Assembly: GCA_022792815.1 (NCBI GenBank)
Contig: JAAWBS010000005.1
Span: forward strand, 1-53,549
Reading direction: 5' to 3'
DNA length: 53,549 nucleotides
From: Hungatella sp.
Lineage (GTDB): Bacteria > Bacillota > Clostridia > Lachnospirales > Lachnospiraceae
In this document: positions 15,943-24,436 of the stretch, piece after piece
Layout: the number at the start of each line of letters is the position of its first letter
Numbering within the stretch: the stretch's first letter is position 1
Made by a program: the position numbers and the translations under genes
Notes under the pieces: generated by a model
The model's database searches: none
What the model was told of the DNA's origin: nothing
Seen by the model: the letters and a program-made list of their open reading frames with translations, nothing else

Positions 15943-17313
15943 TCAACGCCGAGGATACGTGATCTTTTTATGCAAGAGCAAAATCGCCGCGATGTTGGGA
16001 AATGCCATGAGCCCGTTCCAGACATCGGACAATTCCCACACTGCCCTCAGGCTGCTGACACAGCCCAGAAAAACCGCATAGCCGAAACATACCAGATAGC
16101 CGCCCCGGATCAGACCCGCGGCATATTCCGGGACATCAATCATGTCTCCCAGCTGCAAAAGCACAGCCTCCAGGGTCTGCCTGCCCAGGTAATACCAGGC
16201 GATCATAGTGGCAAAGGCAAATACCACCATGGAACCGGACACCAGATACTCTCCGGCCGCCCCCAGAGCCAGCCGAAAGCATCGGGCCGTCAGCACGGCT
16301 CCGTCTCCCGCGCTCTCTGTCAGTCCCCTGCTTCCGCCCATGACACACAGGATCACCAGGGCTGTCATGGTACAGATGACGATGGTGTCAAAAAACACCT
16401 CAAACATAGCCCACATTCCCTGCTCCTGGGGCGTGGTGTGGTCCGTGGCGCTGTGGAGACCCGCCAGACTCCCCAGGCCGGCCTCGTTGGAGAAGACTCC
16501 CCTGGCGATGCCGTAGCGGAAGGCTCTGGCGATGCCGTACCCTCCCACTCCTCCCAGCACGGACTCCGGCAGCAGGGCGCAGCAGAAGATCTCCTCGAGA
16601 GCCGGCAGCACCCGGCTGTGATATCGGACCAGCACCGCGAGGGAAAACAGGATATAGATCCCTGCGGACACCGGCACCAGACGCTCGGACACCCGGGCCA
16701 CCCGATGGGTTCCTCCCCATGCCACGAAGACCACCAGCCCCGTGATCACCGCTGCCCACAAAATCGGCGGCATGCCGGTGAGATAACACAGGGTCTGGGC
16801 TGCCGCATTGGACTGAACCATACTGCCCATCCCCAGAGATGCCAGAAGACACAGCCCCCCGTAGAGAAGACTGATCCCGGGCTTTTTCAGCCCCCGGCTC
16901 AGATACACCATGGGGCCTCCGATCCATCTTCCGTCTCCGGTCCTGCTGCGATAGATGATCCCCAGACTGGTCTCCGCATAGGCAGTCATCATGCCGACAG
17001 CCGCAGACACCCACATCCAGAAGATAGCCCCAGGGCCTCCGGCAGTCAGGGCCGAGGCCACCCCCACGATGTTGCCGGTTCCGATAGTGGCGGCCAGGGC
17101 CGTACAGGCAGACTGAACCCGGCTGATGGAACCGGATTGGGAAGAGGACTCCTCCTGGCTGTTATCCAAAAGGCTTCCCACCGTCCGGCGCCACCACAGA
17201 GAAAAGCCCCGAAACTGAAACCCCTTGGACTGAACGGTAAAAAACAGGCCTGCAAACAGCAGAAGGCCTAAAAGTGCCGGCCCCCATACAAGGCTGTGAA
17301 TCTGATGAATCAT
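15943..17313 (-). CDS. Alanine/glycine:cation symporter (AGCS family)
   Basis: 456-residue membrane protein with about 10-11 hydrophobic helices. Family signatures are visible: ATIGTGNIVGVASALTAGGP at about residues 75-94, FWMWVSAAVGMMTAYAETSL after it, and VFSNEAGLGSLAGLHSATDH at about 270-290. The family imports alanine, glycine or related small amino acids with sodium or protons. The start at 17313 has a weak GGGTGAT site. No regulatory RNA is evident upstream; the 5' region is shared with the divergent phospholipase-like gene. Confidence 0.92.
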   Translation of the reverse strand: MIHQIHSLVWGPALLGLLLFAGLFFTVQSKGFQFRGFSLWWRRTVGSLLDNSQEESSSQSGSISRVQSACTALAATIGTGNIVGVASALTAGGPGAIFWMWVSAAVGMMTAYAETSLGIIYRSRTGDGRWIGGPMVYLSRGLKKPGISLLYGGLCLLASLGMGSMVQSNAAAQTLCYLTGMPPILWAAVITGLVVFVAWGGTHRVARVSERLVPVSAGIYILFSLAVLVRYHSRVLPALEEIFCCALLPESVLGGVGGYGIARAFRYGIARGVFSNEAGLGSLAGLHSATDHTTPQEQGMWAMFEVFFDTIVICTMTALVILCVMGGSRGLTESAGDGAVLTARCFRLALGAAGEYLVSGSMVVFAFATMIAWYYLGRQTLEAVLLQLGDMIDVPEYAAGLIRGGYLVCFGYAVFLGCVSSLRAVWELSDVWNGLMAFPNIAAILLLHKKITYPRR

Positions 17314-17422
17314 ATGATCACCCGGATGTCTTTTTTACCTTGTATTCGCCGGCACCTTTCACTATTCCAACATTTATTCTCCATCCGGTCAAAAAACCAG
17401 ATTCCAATTTCTCACAGCCTCT

Positions 17423-17476
17423 TTTACAGGCCCAAAAAAGATGCTATAATGGACAGTGTGTCAAGGCACATGTGCC
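17423..17476 (+). promoter_or_regulatory. Sigma-A promoter plus 12-bp palindrome for the phospholipase C-like gene
   Basis: TTTACA (17423-17428), 16 bases, TATAAT (17445-17450). A perfect palindrome GGCACATGTGCC (17465-17476) lies about 8 bases past the expected transcription start, a classic repressor position. The gene starts at 17503. Confidence 0.65.
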
Positions 17477-17502
17477 ATTACTACTTGAGAAGGAGGTACC
17501 AC

Positions 17503-18480
17503 ATGCCAGGCTTTACCACTCACTACATCTTAGGGATGAAGGCCTACAATGACCTTCCCTCCAATCAGTTAAAACATATTATCTCCAAATATCGCTGGCT
17601 TTATCAGCTGGGGCTTCAGGGACCGGACATGTTTTTCTACAATATTCCCATCCTGCGTCATCGAGATTACCGCAATGTGGGCTCCTATATGCATGAGCAT
17701 CATGTCAGCCTGTTCTTTGAAGTTTACTTAAAAGAGATGATCCGGATCACATCCAGGCAGCAGCGGGAGCAGGCTCTGGCTTATTTCTGCGGATATGTGT
17801 GCCACTACATCGGCGACTCCATCTGCCACCCTTATGTCTACGGGAGGATCCGGTATGATATCACCAATCCCAGCAGCCAGCACCACGGTCTCCACGCAGA
17901 GCTGGAAAATGACATCGACGCCCTGCTGCTGCGGAAATATAAGAAAAAAAAGCCGTCGGAGTTTAACCAGGCGGCTACCATTTGCCTGAACGGTCAGGAG
18001 ACACAGTTTATCTCCCGTCTTCTGGCAGAATGCATCAATCAGGCCTACTATCCCATCACCTATCGGAACAACTTTCAGGTGTCGGCCCGCATGGTCCATC
18101 GGTCCATCTTAGCCCTCCGCTTCGGCTGCCGGACCCTGTCGGATCCGTCGGGGAAGAAGCGCAGCAGCATCGAGTTCTTCGAGACCCTGTTTCTGCCGAG
18201 CCCGGTAGCCTCCCGGAAGCTGGTGACAGACCAGATATCCAATCCCAGATGGAGTTTAAATTTGGACCACGAGATCTGGTGCAACCCGTGGAATCGGCAG
18301 ATGGCCTCCACTCAGTCCTTCCCGGAGCTGTTCCGCCAGTGCCTGTCCAAGTGCCGTACCATCTATTATATGGTCAACCAGGCCATCTCAAACGGGGTCC
18401 CGGTGGCCGAACAGGACTATCGGGGACTCCTTCAGGAGCTTGGAAATTATTCCTACCACAGTGGGTTGGATGTGGGGTAG
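17503..18480 (+). CDS. Zinc-dependent phospholipase C family protein
   Basis: 325 residues from ATG 17503, with AGGAGGT 6 bases upstream; residues encoded upstream in frame are not part of the gene. The protein starts MPGFTTHYILG, typical of the zn_dep_PLPC family (Pfam PF00882), whose N-terminal H supplies a zinc ligand. Other ligand candidates are the GLQGPDMFFY aspartate, the MHEHHVSLFF histidines, the HYIGDSICHPYVYG histidines and aspartate, and the HHGLHAELENDID cluster. No signal peptide is present, so unlike secreted toxins it probably works inside the cell. Such proteins are widespread in Clostridia with unknown substrate. Confidence 0.85.
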   Translation: MPGFTTHYILGMKAYNDLPSNQLKHIISKYRWLYQLGLQGPDMFFYNIPILRHRDYRNVGSYMHEHHVSLFFEVYLKEMIRITSRQQREQALAYFCGYVCHYIGDSICHPYVYGRIRYDITNPSSQHHGLHAELENDIDALLLRKYKKKKPSEFNQAATICLNGQETQFISRLLAECINQAYYPITYRNNFQVSARMVHRSILALRFGCRTLSDPSGKKRSSIEFFETLFLPSPVASRKLVTDQISNPRWSLNLDHEIWCNPWNRQMASTQSFPELFRQCLSKCRTIYYMVNQAISNGVPVAEQDYRGLLQELGNYSYHSGLDVG

Positions 18481-18522
18481 GGGTTCACTTTCATTTTGGA
18501 CACCCAAAGCCCGGAAGAACGC

Positions 18523-18559
18523 AAAAACAGCCACGGCACCTTTCGCCCTGGCTGTTTTT
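18523..18559. terminator. Bidirectional terminator
   Basis: AAAAACAGCC pairs with GGCTGTTTTT across a loop of about 17 bases. It lies between the convergent phospholipase-like gene and the lipoprotein gene and serves both strands. Confidence 0.88.
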
Positions 18560-18566
18560 CGTGTAT

Positions 18567-19103
18567 CTACTGTCCTGCCTGCGTCTCTTCCTCCAGCTCC
18601 ACGCCTCCGCGGATCGGCCGGTATTCTCCTGCCGGGATGGTATCCTCCAGAATCCAGTTGGCCTTGTCCTCTTTCCCGTCATCAGGCCCCACCATCACAT
18701 AGATGTCATACTGTTCCAGATAGCCGCCCCAGGAATCCTCGGTGGAACGGGCATAACTGTTGTTCTGCTCCCAGATCAGATCATTAAAACCTTTGATCAC
18801 TGTGGCGGCGAACTCTGCCGCCTCCTCCTCGGGGATCGTCTCCTTTAACAGCAGAAAGAACTTGACCGCATTCTCCTCCGGGTATACGCCTGCGTTCACC
18901 GTCTCCACAAAGGGATAATCATTGGGGTCCGCATAGATCTCGTCAAAGTCCTCCCAGAGCTGTTCCCACACGATCCCGTCGGCCGACGGAGCGACGTCTC
19001 CTGCTCCCTCCGGACCTCCGCTGCCGTTGGGGATAATATTGCTCTTGGTACAGCCGCTCAGCAGGCAAAGGCATGCCAGCAGTAACATACATTTCTTCAT
19101 CAT
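18567..19103 (-). CDS. Lipoprotein of unknown function
   Basis: 178 residues from ATG 19103 (AGGAGG, 6 bases). A type II signal peptide is clear: MMKK, a hydrophobic stretch, and lipobox LSGC with the lipidated cysteine at position 18. The mature part is acidic, with a region at about residues 45-150 (WEQLWEDFDEIYADPNDYPF, then AVKFFLLLKETIPEEEA). It looks like a small globular surface domain, but I do not recognise a family. A minus-strand TATAAT lies at about 19137, near an AAAACCCC/GGGGTTTT hairpin (about 19148-19174). The gene is divergent from the BCCT transporter. Confidence 0.85.
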   Translation of the reverse strand: MMKKCMLLLACLCLLSGCTKSNIIPNGSGGPEGAGDVAPSADGIVWEQLWEDFDEIYADPNDYPFVETVNAGVYPEENAVKFFLLLKETIPEEEAAEFAATVIKGFNDLIWEQNNSYARSTEDSWGGYLEQYDIYVMVGPDDGKEDKANWILEDTIPAGEYRPIRGGVELEEETQAGQ

Positions 19104-19206
19104 CTCAATCCTCCTGTTTGTAATAGCAATTTCTGTATTATAAATGAAAACCCCATGTTTTTGTAGGGGTTTTCGCAAAAAGTCATAAAATCTTCATATT
19201 TATCTC

Positions 19207-19271
19207 TTGCCATTTCTGAGTATCAGTGGTATTATGTTCAATATATTTTAAATTTTTATATTTTTGAACAT
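19207..19271 (+). promoter_or_regulatory. Sigma-A promoter and inverted repeat upstream of the BCCT gene
   Basis: TTGCCA (19207-19212), 17 bases, TATTAT (19230-19235): one mismatch in each box. Immediately downstream an AT-rich inverted repeat TGTTCAA/TTGAACA (about 19235-19271) covers the expected start point, as an operator would. GGAGG lies 6 bases before the ATG at 19286. Confidence 0.62.
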
Positions 19272-19285
19272 CATGGAGGATCATT

Positions 19286-20818
19286 ATGAAAAAAACACCT
19301 GCCAACGACAGATCCCGAAGCGCCGGCCCCATCGATCTGGTCACTACCGTGATCCCTTTCTTCTGCATCCTGTTATTATGTGTCGTCTTTTTTATGGATC
19401 CCGACGGATCCGGCCGGGTACTCGCATCCATCCGTTACTTTCTGGGCGATGAGCTGGGAAGCTGCTATCTGATCATGGGACTTGGCATCTTTCTCTGCTC
19501 CCTCTACATCGCCTGTTCCCGGTACGGCTCCATCCGTTTAGGGGAGGGAGAGAAACCACAGTACTCCTCCTTCCAGTGGGGCTCCATGATGTTTACCGCC
19601 GGGCTGGCCGCGGATATCCTCTTCTACTCCCTGTGTGAGTGGATCCTGTACGCGGGGGAACCCCGGATCTCACAGATGGGGGATATGCAGGACTGGTCCT
19701 CCACTTACCCGCTGTTCCACTGGGGGCCCATCCCCTGGAGTTTTTATGTGACCCTGGCCGTGGCCTTCGGGTTCATGCTCCATGTCCGCAAGCGCAGAAA
19801 GCAGAAGTACTCGGAAGCCTGCCGTCCGATCCTGGGAGATCGTGTGGACGGGCTGGCCGGAAAGCTGATCGATCTGACCGCCGTGTTTGCTCTGCTGGCA
19901 GGCACTGCCACCACATTTTCCCTGGCCACCCCCCTGCTCTCTGCCGCCGTCAGCCGGGTGCTGGGCTTAAGTCAGAATCATTCTCTCACCATCCTGATCC
20001 TGGTCATCATCTGTGTCACCTACACGGTGACCGTGTACTTCGGCATGAAAGGAGTGGCCAAGCTGGCTGCCTCCTGCTCCTACCTGTTTTTTGCCCTCCT
20101 GGCCTATGTGTTTATCGGCGGCGGGAAAGCCCGGTACATCGTGGAGACCGGCCTCACTGCCATCGGAAATCTGACCCAGAATTTTATCGCCCTGTCAACC
20201 TGGACCGATTCCCTGCGCACCTCCTCCTTCCCTCAGAACTGGACCATCTTTTACTGGGCCTACTGGATGGTATGGTGCGTGGCCACTCCTTTCTTTATCG
20301 GCACCATCAGCAAGGGACGAACCATCCGCCAGACTGTCCTGGGAGGGTACTTCTACGGGCTGGCCGGGACATTTACCTCCTTCATCATCCTGGGCAACTA
20401 CGGGCTGAACCTGCAGGTGACGGGGAAACTGGAGCTGATGGCCTTCTATGAGAAGACGGGAGACCTGTATCAGGTGATTCTCTCTGTCATGGAGACTCTG
20501 CCCTTAGCCAAGGCGGGCCTGGTGCTCCTGGCGGTGACCATGGTCGCCTTCTACGCCACCTCATTTGACGCCCTGACCATGGTGGCGGCCGCCTACTCCT
20601 ACAAGGAGCTGCCGGACGGAGCAGAGCCTGCCAGGAACGTAAAGCTGTTCTGGGCCATCCTGCTGATGCTTCTCCCCATCGCGCTGATCTTCTCCGACAG
20701 CTCCATGGCCAACTTACAGTCCGTGTCCATCATCGCCGCATTTCCCATCGGCATCATCATCCTGCTGATCGTGGCAAGTTTTTTCCGGGATGCAGGCCGG
20801 TATCTGGAGGAGCGGTAG
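19286..20818 (+). CDS. BCCT family (betaine/carnitine/choline) transporter
   Basis: 510 residues with about 12 hydrophobic helices, the family's size. Recognisable segments are FQWGSMMFTAGLAADILFYS (about residues 95-115), FHWGPIPWSFYV (about 145-156), and the Trp-rich helix NWTIFYWAYWMVWCVATPF followed by FIGTISKGRTIRQ (about 318-350). That helix forms the substrate box in BCCT proteins. The family imports quaternary ammonium compounds, either for osmoprotection or as a carbon/nitrogen source. No choline or carnitine catabolic genes adjoin it, so the substrate is open. Confidence 0.92.
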   Translation: MKKTPANDRSRSAGPIDLVTTVIPFFCILLLCVVFFMDPDGSGRVLASIRYFLGDELGSCYLIMGLGIFLCSLYIACSRYGSIRLGEGEKPQYSSFQWGSMMFTAGLAADILFYSLCEWILYAGEPRISQMGDMQDWSSTYPLFHWGPIPWSFYVTLAVAFGFMLHVRKRRKQKYSEACRPILGDRVDGLAGKLIDLTAVFALLAGTATTFSLATPLLSAAVSRVLGLSQNHSLTILILVIICVTYTVTVYFGMKGVAKLAASCSYLFFALLAYVFIGGGKARYIVETGLTAIGNLTQNFIALSTWTDSLRTSSFPQNWTIFYWAYWMVWCVATPFFIGTISKGRTIRQTVLGGYFYGLAGTFTSFIILGNYGLNLQVTGKLELMAFYEKTGDLYQVILSVMETLPLAKAGLVLLAVTMVAFYATSFDALTMVAAAYSYKELPDGAEPARNVKLFWAILLMLLPIALIFSDSSMANLQSVSIIAAFPIGIIILLIVASFFRDAGRYLEER

Positions 20819-20839
20819 GATTCCGGACCGCGGCAGAGG

Positions 20840-23545
20840 TCAGCTCTGCGCGCCCTCCCTCATCCCCCTCTCGATCCTGTCGGCCAGCTCGCCGGGGGAT
20901 ATGGGGCTCTGTTCCGGATAATTACACACATATTTGGGGTAGACACTGTGTTTCAGTCCCTCGATCAGGATAATGTCCGCCTCACCGAAGGCCTCTATCA
21001 GCATCTTCTCATCCGGTCCCTCATATTCCTTCGTCACCATCAGTCGTTTTGAGGAATACACGGCCGTGCCGTAAGCCCCTGCCTTCTTGAGACGGTAGCT
21101 GTCGGTACCGGGGACGTCGCTCTCAAAGTCATGACCGTCATGTTTGATGACTGCCACCTTGTATCCCCGGCAGGTAAGCTCCGGGATCAGGGCGGCCAGC
21201 AGGGTGGTCTTACCAGAATTCTTGTAACCGCTGACCGCGAAAATATACGGCTTCTTCTCCCGGACCCGCTTTACCTCCACCAGATTGGTGTGCTGAGGGT
21301 TTCCCTTGGCGTAGGGGGTGGGCCTCTGGGAGGTCAGCACATTGATGGAGCCGCCGGTATCCGTCCCGTCTTTATCAGGCCGGTACCAGGCCCCCTGGGA
21401 GACGGCAGCCACTCCGGCCATGATCCGGTCCGTCACTCTCACGGGAATTTTCATCTTCCCCCGGTCATTCCACACCAGCGCCATGTCCCCGTCTTTCAGC
21501 CCTCTGGCCCCGGCATCCGCCGGATTCATCCAGACGGCCTGGGGATCCAGCTTATCCATCTCCCGGTTGTTATCGTGGATGCTGTGGCACCTTCTCCTGG
21601 TGTGCCATCCGATAAGCTGTATGGGGTATTTCTCGGACAGAGGGTCCTGTGCCCCCTCCGGCGGCTCTACATACCGGGGGATGGCCGGGAAAAAGTCCTT
21701 ATATTCTGTCCTGAAGACCTTCTCCGAAAAAATCTCGATCTTACCACTTCTGGTGGGAAAGGGAAATGTCTCCGGGTCCTTTCGCTCCTTCTCAAAGGCG
21801 ATGACCGCATCATGGTTCTGGTAGCGGAAAATCCCTGCCTCCTTAAACTCTTTATAGTCGGGAAGTTCCCCTTCCTCCTCCTTCAGCCTGTTATACAGAT
21901 ATTCCAGCCATTGTCCGGCTGTCCGGCCCTGGGAAAATTCCTGTCCCAGGCCGATCTTTTGCGCCACCTCACACAGCCAGTCATACTCAAAACGTCCCTC
22001 ATAGAGGGGCTCGATCACCTTGTTGTTAAATCCCAGAAAATCCCCGTACTGCCATGGCATGGTAATGTTCTCGCACTCAAACATGGACACTCCCGGGAGC
22101 AGGATATCCGCGAATCTGGCGCTGGCGGTCATAAACAGATCGCTGCACAGGATAAACTCACACCGGGAAGTGTCCTTTAAGATCTCCGATGTCCGGTTGA
22201 TGTCACTGTGCTGATTGATCAGGCAGTTTCCCGCCAGGTTGAGGATCATCTTGATGTCACTGTCCAGACGAACCGGATCACGGGCATCCTCTTTTTTCCG
22301 GTCTCCACTTATTCTCTGTCTGTCCAACGCCTTCACTCCGTCCAGAGCCGTCATCTCGTGGCCGCGGAGTATAGCCTCGGTCCAGGAAAACACAGGGATC
22401 ATCAAGGGATACGGGTTGTTAAGCGGGGGCAATCCCGGATTTTTGTGACGGCTGTTGTCACCTGCGCCGCTGGCCCAGCCGCCGCTGACCCCCACATTGC
22501 CGGTCAGACAGGCCAGAAGGATGCCGCCCCGGACGCTCTGTTCCCCACAGGCGTGACGCTGGGGACCGTATCCCTGGATCAGCGCCGCCGGTCTCGCCTC
22601 GGCATAGCGGACAGCCAGGCCGGTGATCTGGGCTGCCGGAACTCCCGTGATCTTCTCCGCCCATCGGGGAGTCTTGGGAACCCCGTCTTTCTCCCCTGTC
22701 AGATAGGAGAGATAGCACTCGGAAGGGTCTGTCCCCTCGGGCATATGTTCTTTGTCAAATCCCAGGCAGCAGCGGTCCAGAAACTCCTGATCCTGGAGGC
22801 CCCTCTCCACGATCACATAGGCCATGGCGTCCATCATGGCGCTGTCCGTGGCCGGCCGAAGGGGAATCCACTCTGCATCAAGTGCCAGAACCGTGTCATT
22901 TTTCCTGGGATCCACCACGATGATAGGGATCCCCTTCTCCTTGGCCTTTTTTAGATAATACATGGTACCGCTGTCAAACCTGGTCTCCGCCGGATTGTGG
23001 CCCCACAGGATGATCAGGCGGGAATTCAGCCAGTCCTCCAGGCTGTTTCCCGTCCGACAGGTTCCGTACATCAGCTCTGTGGCCTGACGGATACAGGCGG
23101 TACTGTAGGAATTGTAGGAATCCAGAAATCCCCCGTCCAGGCTCAGAAGCCTTTTGGCCAGGGTATTGCCTCTCATGAGGGCGCTGATCCCTGTGGCGTA
23201 GTTTACATACCGGGAACCTGGCCCGTAGGTGTCCCGAATCCGGATCCACTCCCTGGCGATGATATCCGTGGCCTCCTCCCAGCTGATCCTCTGAAACTTT
23301 CCCTCCCCTCTCTCCCCGATCCTCTTCATGGGGTACTTAAGCCGGTCTTCTCCCAGAAAAGTCTTGTGGTAATTGAGCCCCCGGGCGCATGCCGTCAGGG
23401 GAATCTGGCCTCCTGCTGTCTCCCTGGTGTCCGTGGTCAGTTTCTCTATCTTTCCGTCTCTCACATGGGCATAAATGATACATCGCCCCCCGCAGTTGTT
23501 CCGGCCTGTGGTGGGAATGACTCTGATCTCCTTATCCCGGCTCAT
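20840..23545 (-). CDS. Molybdopterin oxidoreductase (DMSO-reductase family) fused to MobB
   Basis: 901 residues from ATG 23545 (GGGAGG, 6 bases). Residues 1 to about 755 are a DmsA-type molybdopterin subunit: a [4Fe-4S] motif C18-x3-C22 with C53 (ACARG), a likely molybdenum-ligand serine in SYNSYSTACIRQ near 145, and a C-terminal molydopterin-binding domain (LIGWHTRRRCHSIHDN, AVWMNPADAGARGLKDGDMA). Residues about 760-901 are a MobB GTPase domain with Walker A GYKNSGKTT and VIKHDGHDFESD, which in the family helps attach GMP to molybdopterin. The two are one open frame, a fusion I do not recall as standard. The first cluster cysteine of DmsA is G14 here. There is no twin-arginine signal and no electron-transfer or membrane subunit next to it, so a cytoplasmic enzyme is likely. 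Confidence 0.9.
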   Translation of the reverse strand: MSRDKEIRVIPTTGRNNCGGRCIIYAHVRDGKIEKLTTDTRETAGGQIPLTACARGLNYHKTFLGEDRLKYPMKRIGERGEGKFQRISWEEATDIIAREWIRIRDTYGPGSRYVNYATGISALMRGNTLAKRLLSLDGGFLDSYNSYSTACIRQATELMYGTCRTGNSLEDWLNSRLIILWGHNPAETRFDSGTMYYLKKAKEKGIPIIVVDPRKNDTVLALDAEWIPLRPATDSAMMDAMAYVIVERGLQDQEFLDRCCLGFDKEHMPEGTDPSECYLSYLTGEKDGVPKTPRWAEKITGVPAAQITGLAVRYAEARPAALIQGYGPQRHACGEQSVRGGILLACLTGNVGVSGGWASGAGDNSRHKNPGLPPLNNPYPLMIPVFSWTEAILRGHEMTALDGVKALDRQRISGDRKKEDARDPVRLDSDIKMILNLAGNCLINQHSDINRTSEILKDTSRCEFILCSDLFMTASARFADILLPGVSMFECENITMPWQYGDFLGFNNKVIEPLYEGRFEYDWLCEVAQKIGLGQEFSQGRTAGQWLEYLYNRLKEEEGELPDYKEFKEAGIFRYQNHDAVIAFEKERKDPETFPFPTRSGKIEIFSEKVFRTEYKDFFPAIPRYVEPPEGAQDPLSEKYPIQLIGWHTRRRCHSIHDNNREMDKLDPQAVWMNPADAGARGLKDGDMALVWNDRGKMKIPVRVTDRIMAGVAAVSQGAWYRPDKDGTDTGGSINVLTSQRPTPYAKGNPQHTNLVEVKRVREKKPYIFAVSGYKNSGKTTLLAALIPELTCRGYKVAVIKHDGHDFESDVPGTDSYRLKKAGAYGTAVYSSKRLMVTKEYEGPDEKMLIEAFGEADIILIEGLKHSVYPKYVCNYPEQSPISPGELADRIERGMREGAQS

Positions 23546-23678
23546 GCTGTACCTCCCAAAGTTCAATATTTCTTAGAGTGTACCACATTTTCCGACGGTT
23601 TGGTACTTTTAAAGACAAAAAAGGGTGGTTCCCGGGGTGGGGCTGTCTGTGGTACACTATGGGGAGGAGGTAGGTGGA

Positions 23679-24080
23679 ATGGTGTTGACTGAGCAGATTG
23701 ATCACTGGTATCGAGAAGGGGCACATGAGTGTACGATCGAAGCGATCCTCGGCCTTCCGGCCTCGGAACGGACGGACGGACTTTTAGGGGAGTTGGCGGT
23801 GGCTTACAATAATACAGGGGAGTATCCCAAGGCAATGGTGGTGCTGGAGGAGATGAGACCCCGGCTGGGGTTTACCTGGAGGTGGCAGTATCGCATGGGA
23901 TATGCCCTCTATTATTCTGCCGAGAAATCCTCGGATCCTGGCAGAGCCGGACGGCTCTTATCCAAAGCCCAAGAGGCATTCCTAAACGCCCTCCGCTTAG
24001 GCCCGCCAAAGCTTATCAGACAGGAATGTCTGGAATTTCTCCAATGGATCCGGGAAGAACAGTCGCAGCAGACAAAATAG
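23679..24080 (+). CDS. Small TPR-like helical repeat protein
   Basis: 133 residues from ATG 23679 (AGGAGG about 8 bases upstream). The sequence reads as helix pairs of tetratricopeptide type: LLGELAVAYNNTGEYPKAMV, VLEEM, then WRWQYRMGYALYYSAEKSS and LSKAQEAFLNALRLGP. Family members of this size are often annotated tetratricopeptide repeat protein, without function. It is a single-gene unit closed by a terminator. Protein-protein binding is the only function that can be inferred. Confidence 0.75.
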   Translation: MVLTEQIDHWYREGAHECTIEAILGLPASERTDGLLGELAVAYNNTGEYPKAMVVLEEMRPRLGFTWRWQYRMGYALYYSAEKSSDPGRAGRLLSKAQEAFLNALRLGPPKLIRQECLEFLQWIREEQSQQTK

Positions 24081-24108
24081 GGGAGCCTCTCGGCTCCCCC
24101 CTTGCGCT
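24080..24108 (+). terminator. Terminator of the TPR-like gene
   Basis: GGGGAGCC, loop of four, GGCTCCCC, then a T-rich tail. The stem starts at the last base of the stop codon. Confidence 0.85.
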
Positions 24109-24235
24109 TTTCCATCTTCAGTTCTTCACAAGGCTGAACCATGGACTCGCCTGTTTTTGATTTGTACTTCATTTGTACCTTATCATTATACCCGTCCATC
24201 TCCGTCTTATGTATCATGAGTTTATCCAAATTTTA

Positions 24236-24401
24236 CTATGAAAGTGCTGCTCGGCAGCTATGTGGACTGCATGCTTGCATGCAAGGACACATAGATATCG
24301 GGCAGCCAAGCCGGTATGAGCAAGCAGGCCGACAGGCCGGATTGCGAATACCGGTGGCGATTGCGTGAGCGCCAAAGGCGCGGAGCAATCGACTTTCATA
24401 G
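24236..24401. repeat. Multi-hairpin element bounded by CTATGAAAGT/ACTTTCATAG
   Basis: The 330-base gap between the TPR-like terminator and the AraC gene holds a 166-base unit with a perfect 10-base terminal inverted repeat (24236-24245 and 24392-24401). Inside are successive hairpins: GCTGC-tcg-GCAGC (24246-24258), TATGTG...CACATA with an inner TGCATGC/GCATGCA (24259-24293), ATATCGG/CCGGTAT (24294-24316) competing with CCGGTAT/ATACCGG, GGCC-gaca-GGCC, and CGATTGC...GCAATCG with an inner GCGCC/GGCGC. It has no coding potential. It is either a non-autonomous mobile repeat or a structured RNA; no second copy is in this window. Confidence 0.6.
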
Positions 24402-24436
24402 GGCGGCCGACTCAACAACAAATCTTGCCTCTTCAC

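Noticed and set aside
15970..17271. 433-codon plus-strand open frame opposite the symporter
   Set aside because: Antisense to a clear AGCS transporter; composition rich in His, Pro and Gln, as expected of a shadow.
23912..24229. Minus-strand open frame of 105 codons through the TPR-like terminator
   Set aside because: Overlaps the TPR-like gene and its terminator; no domain; not a credible integrase remnant despite the TTTGTACC motifs nearby.
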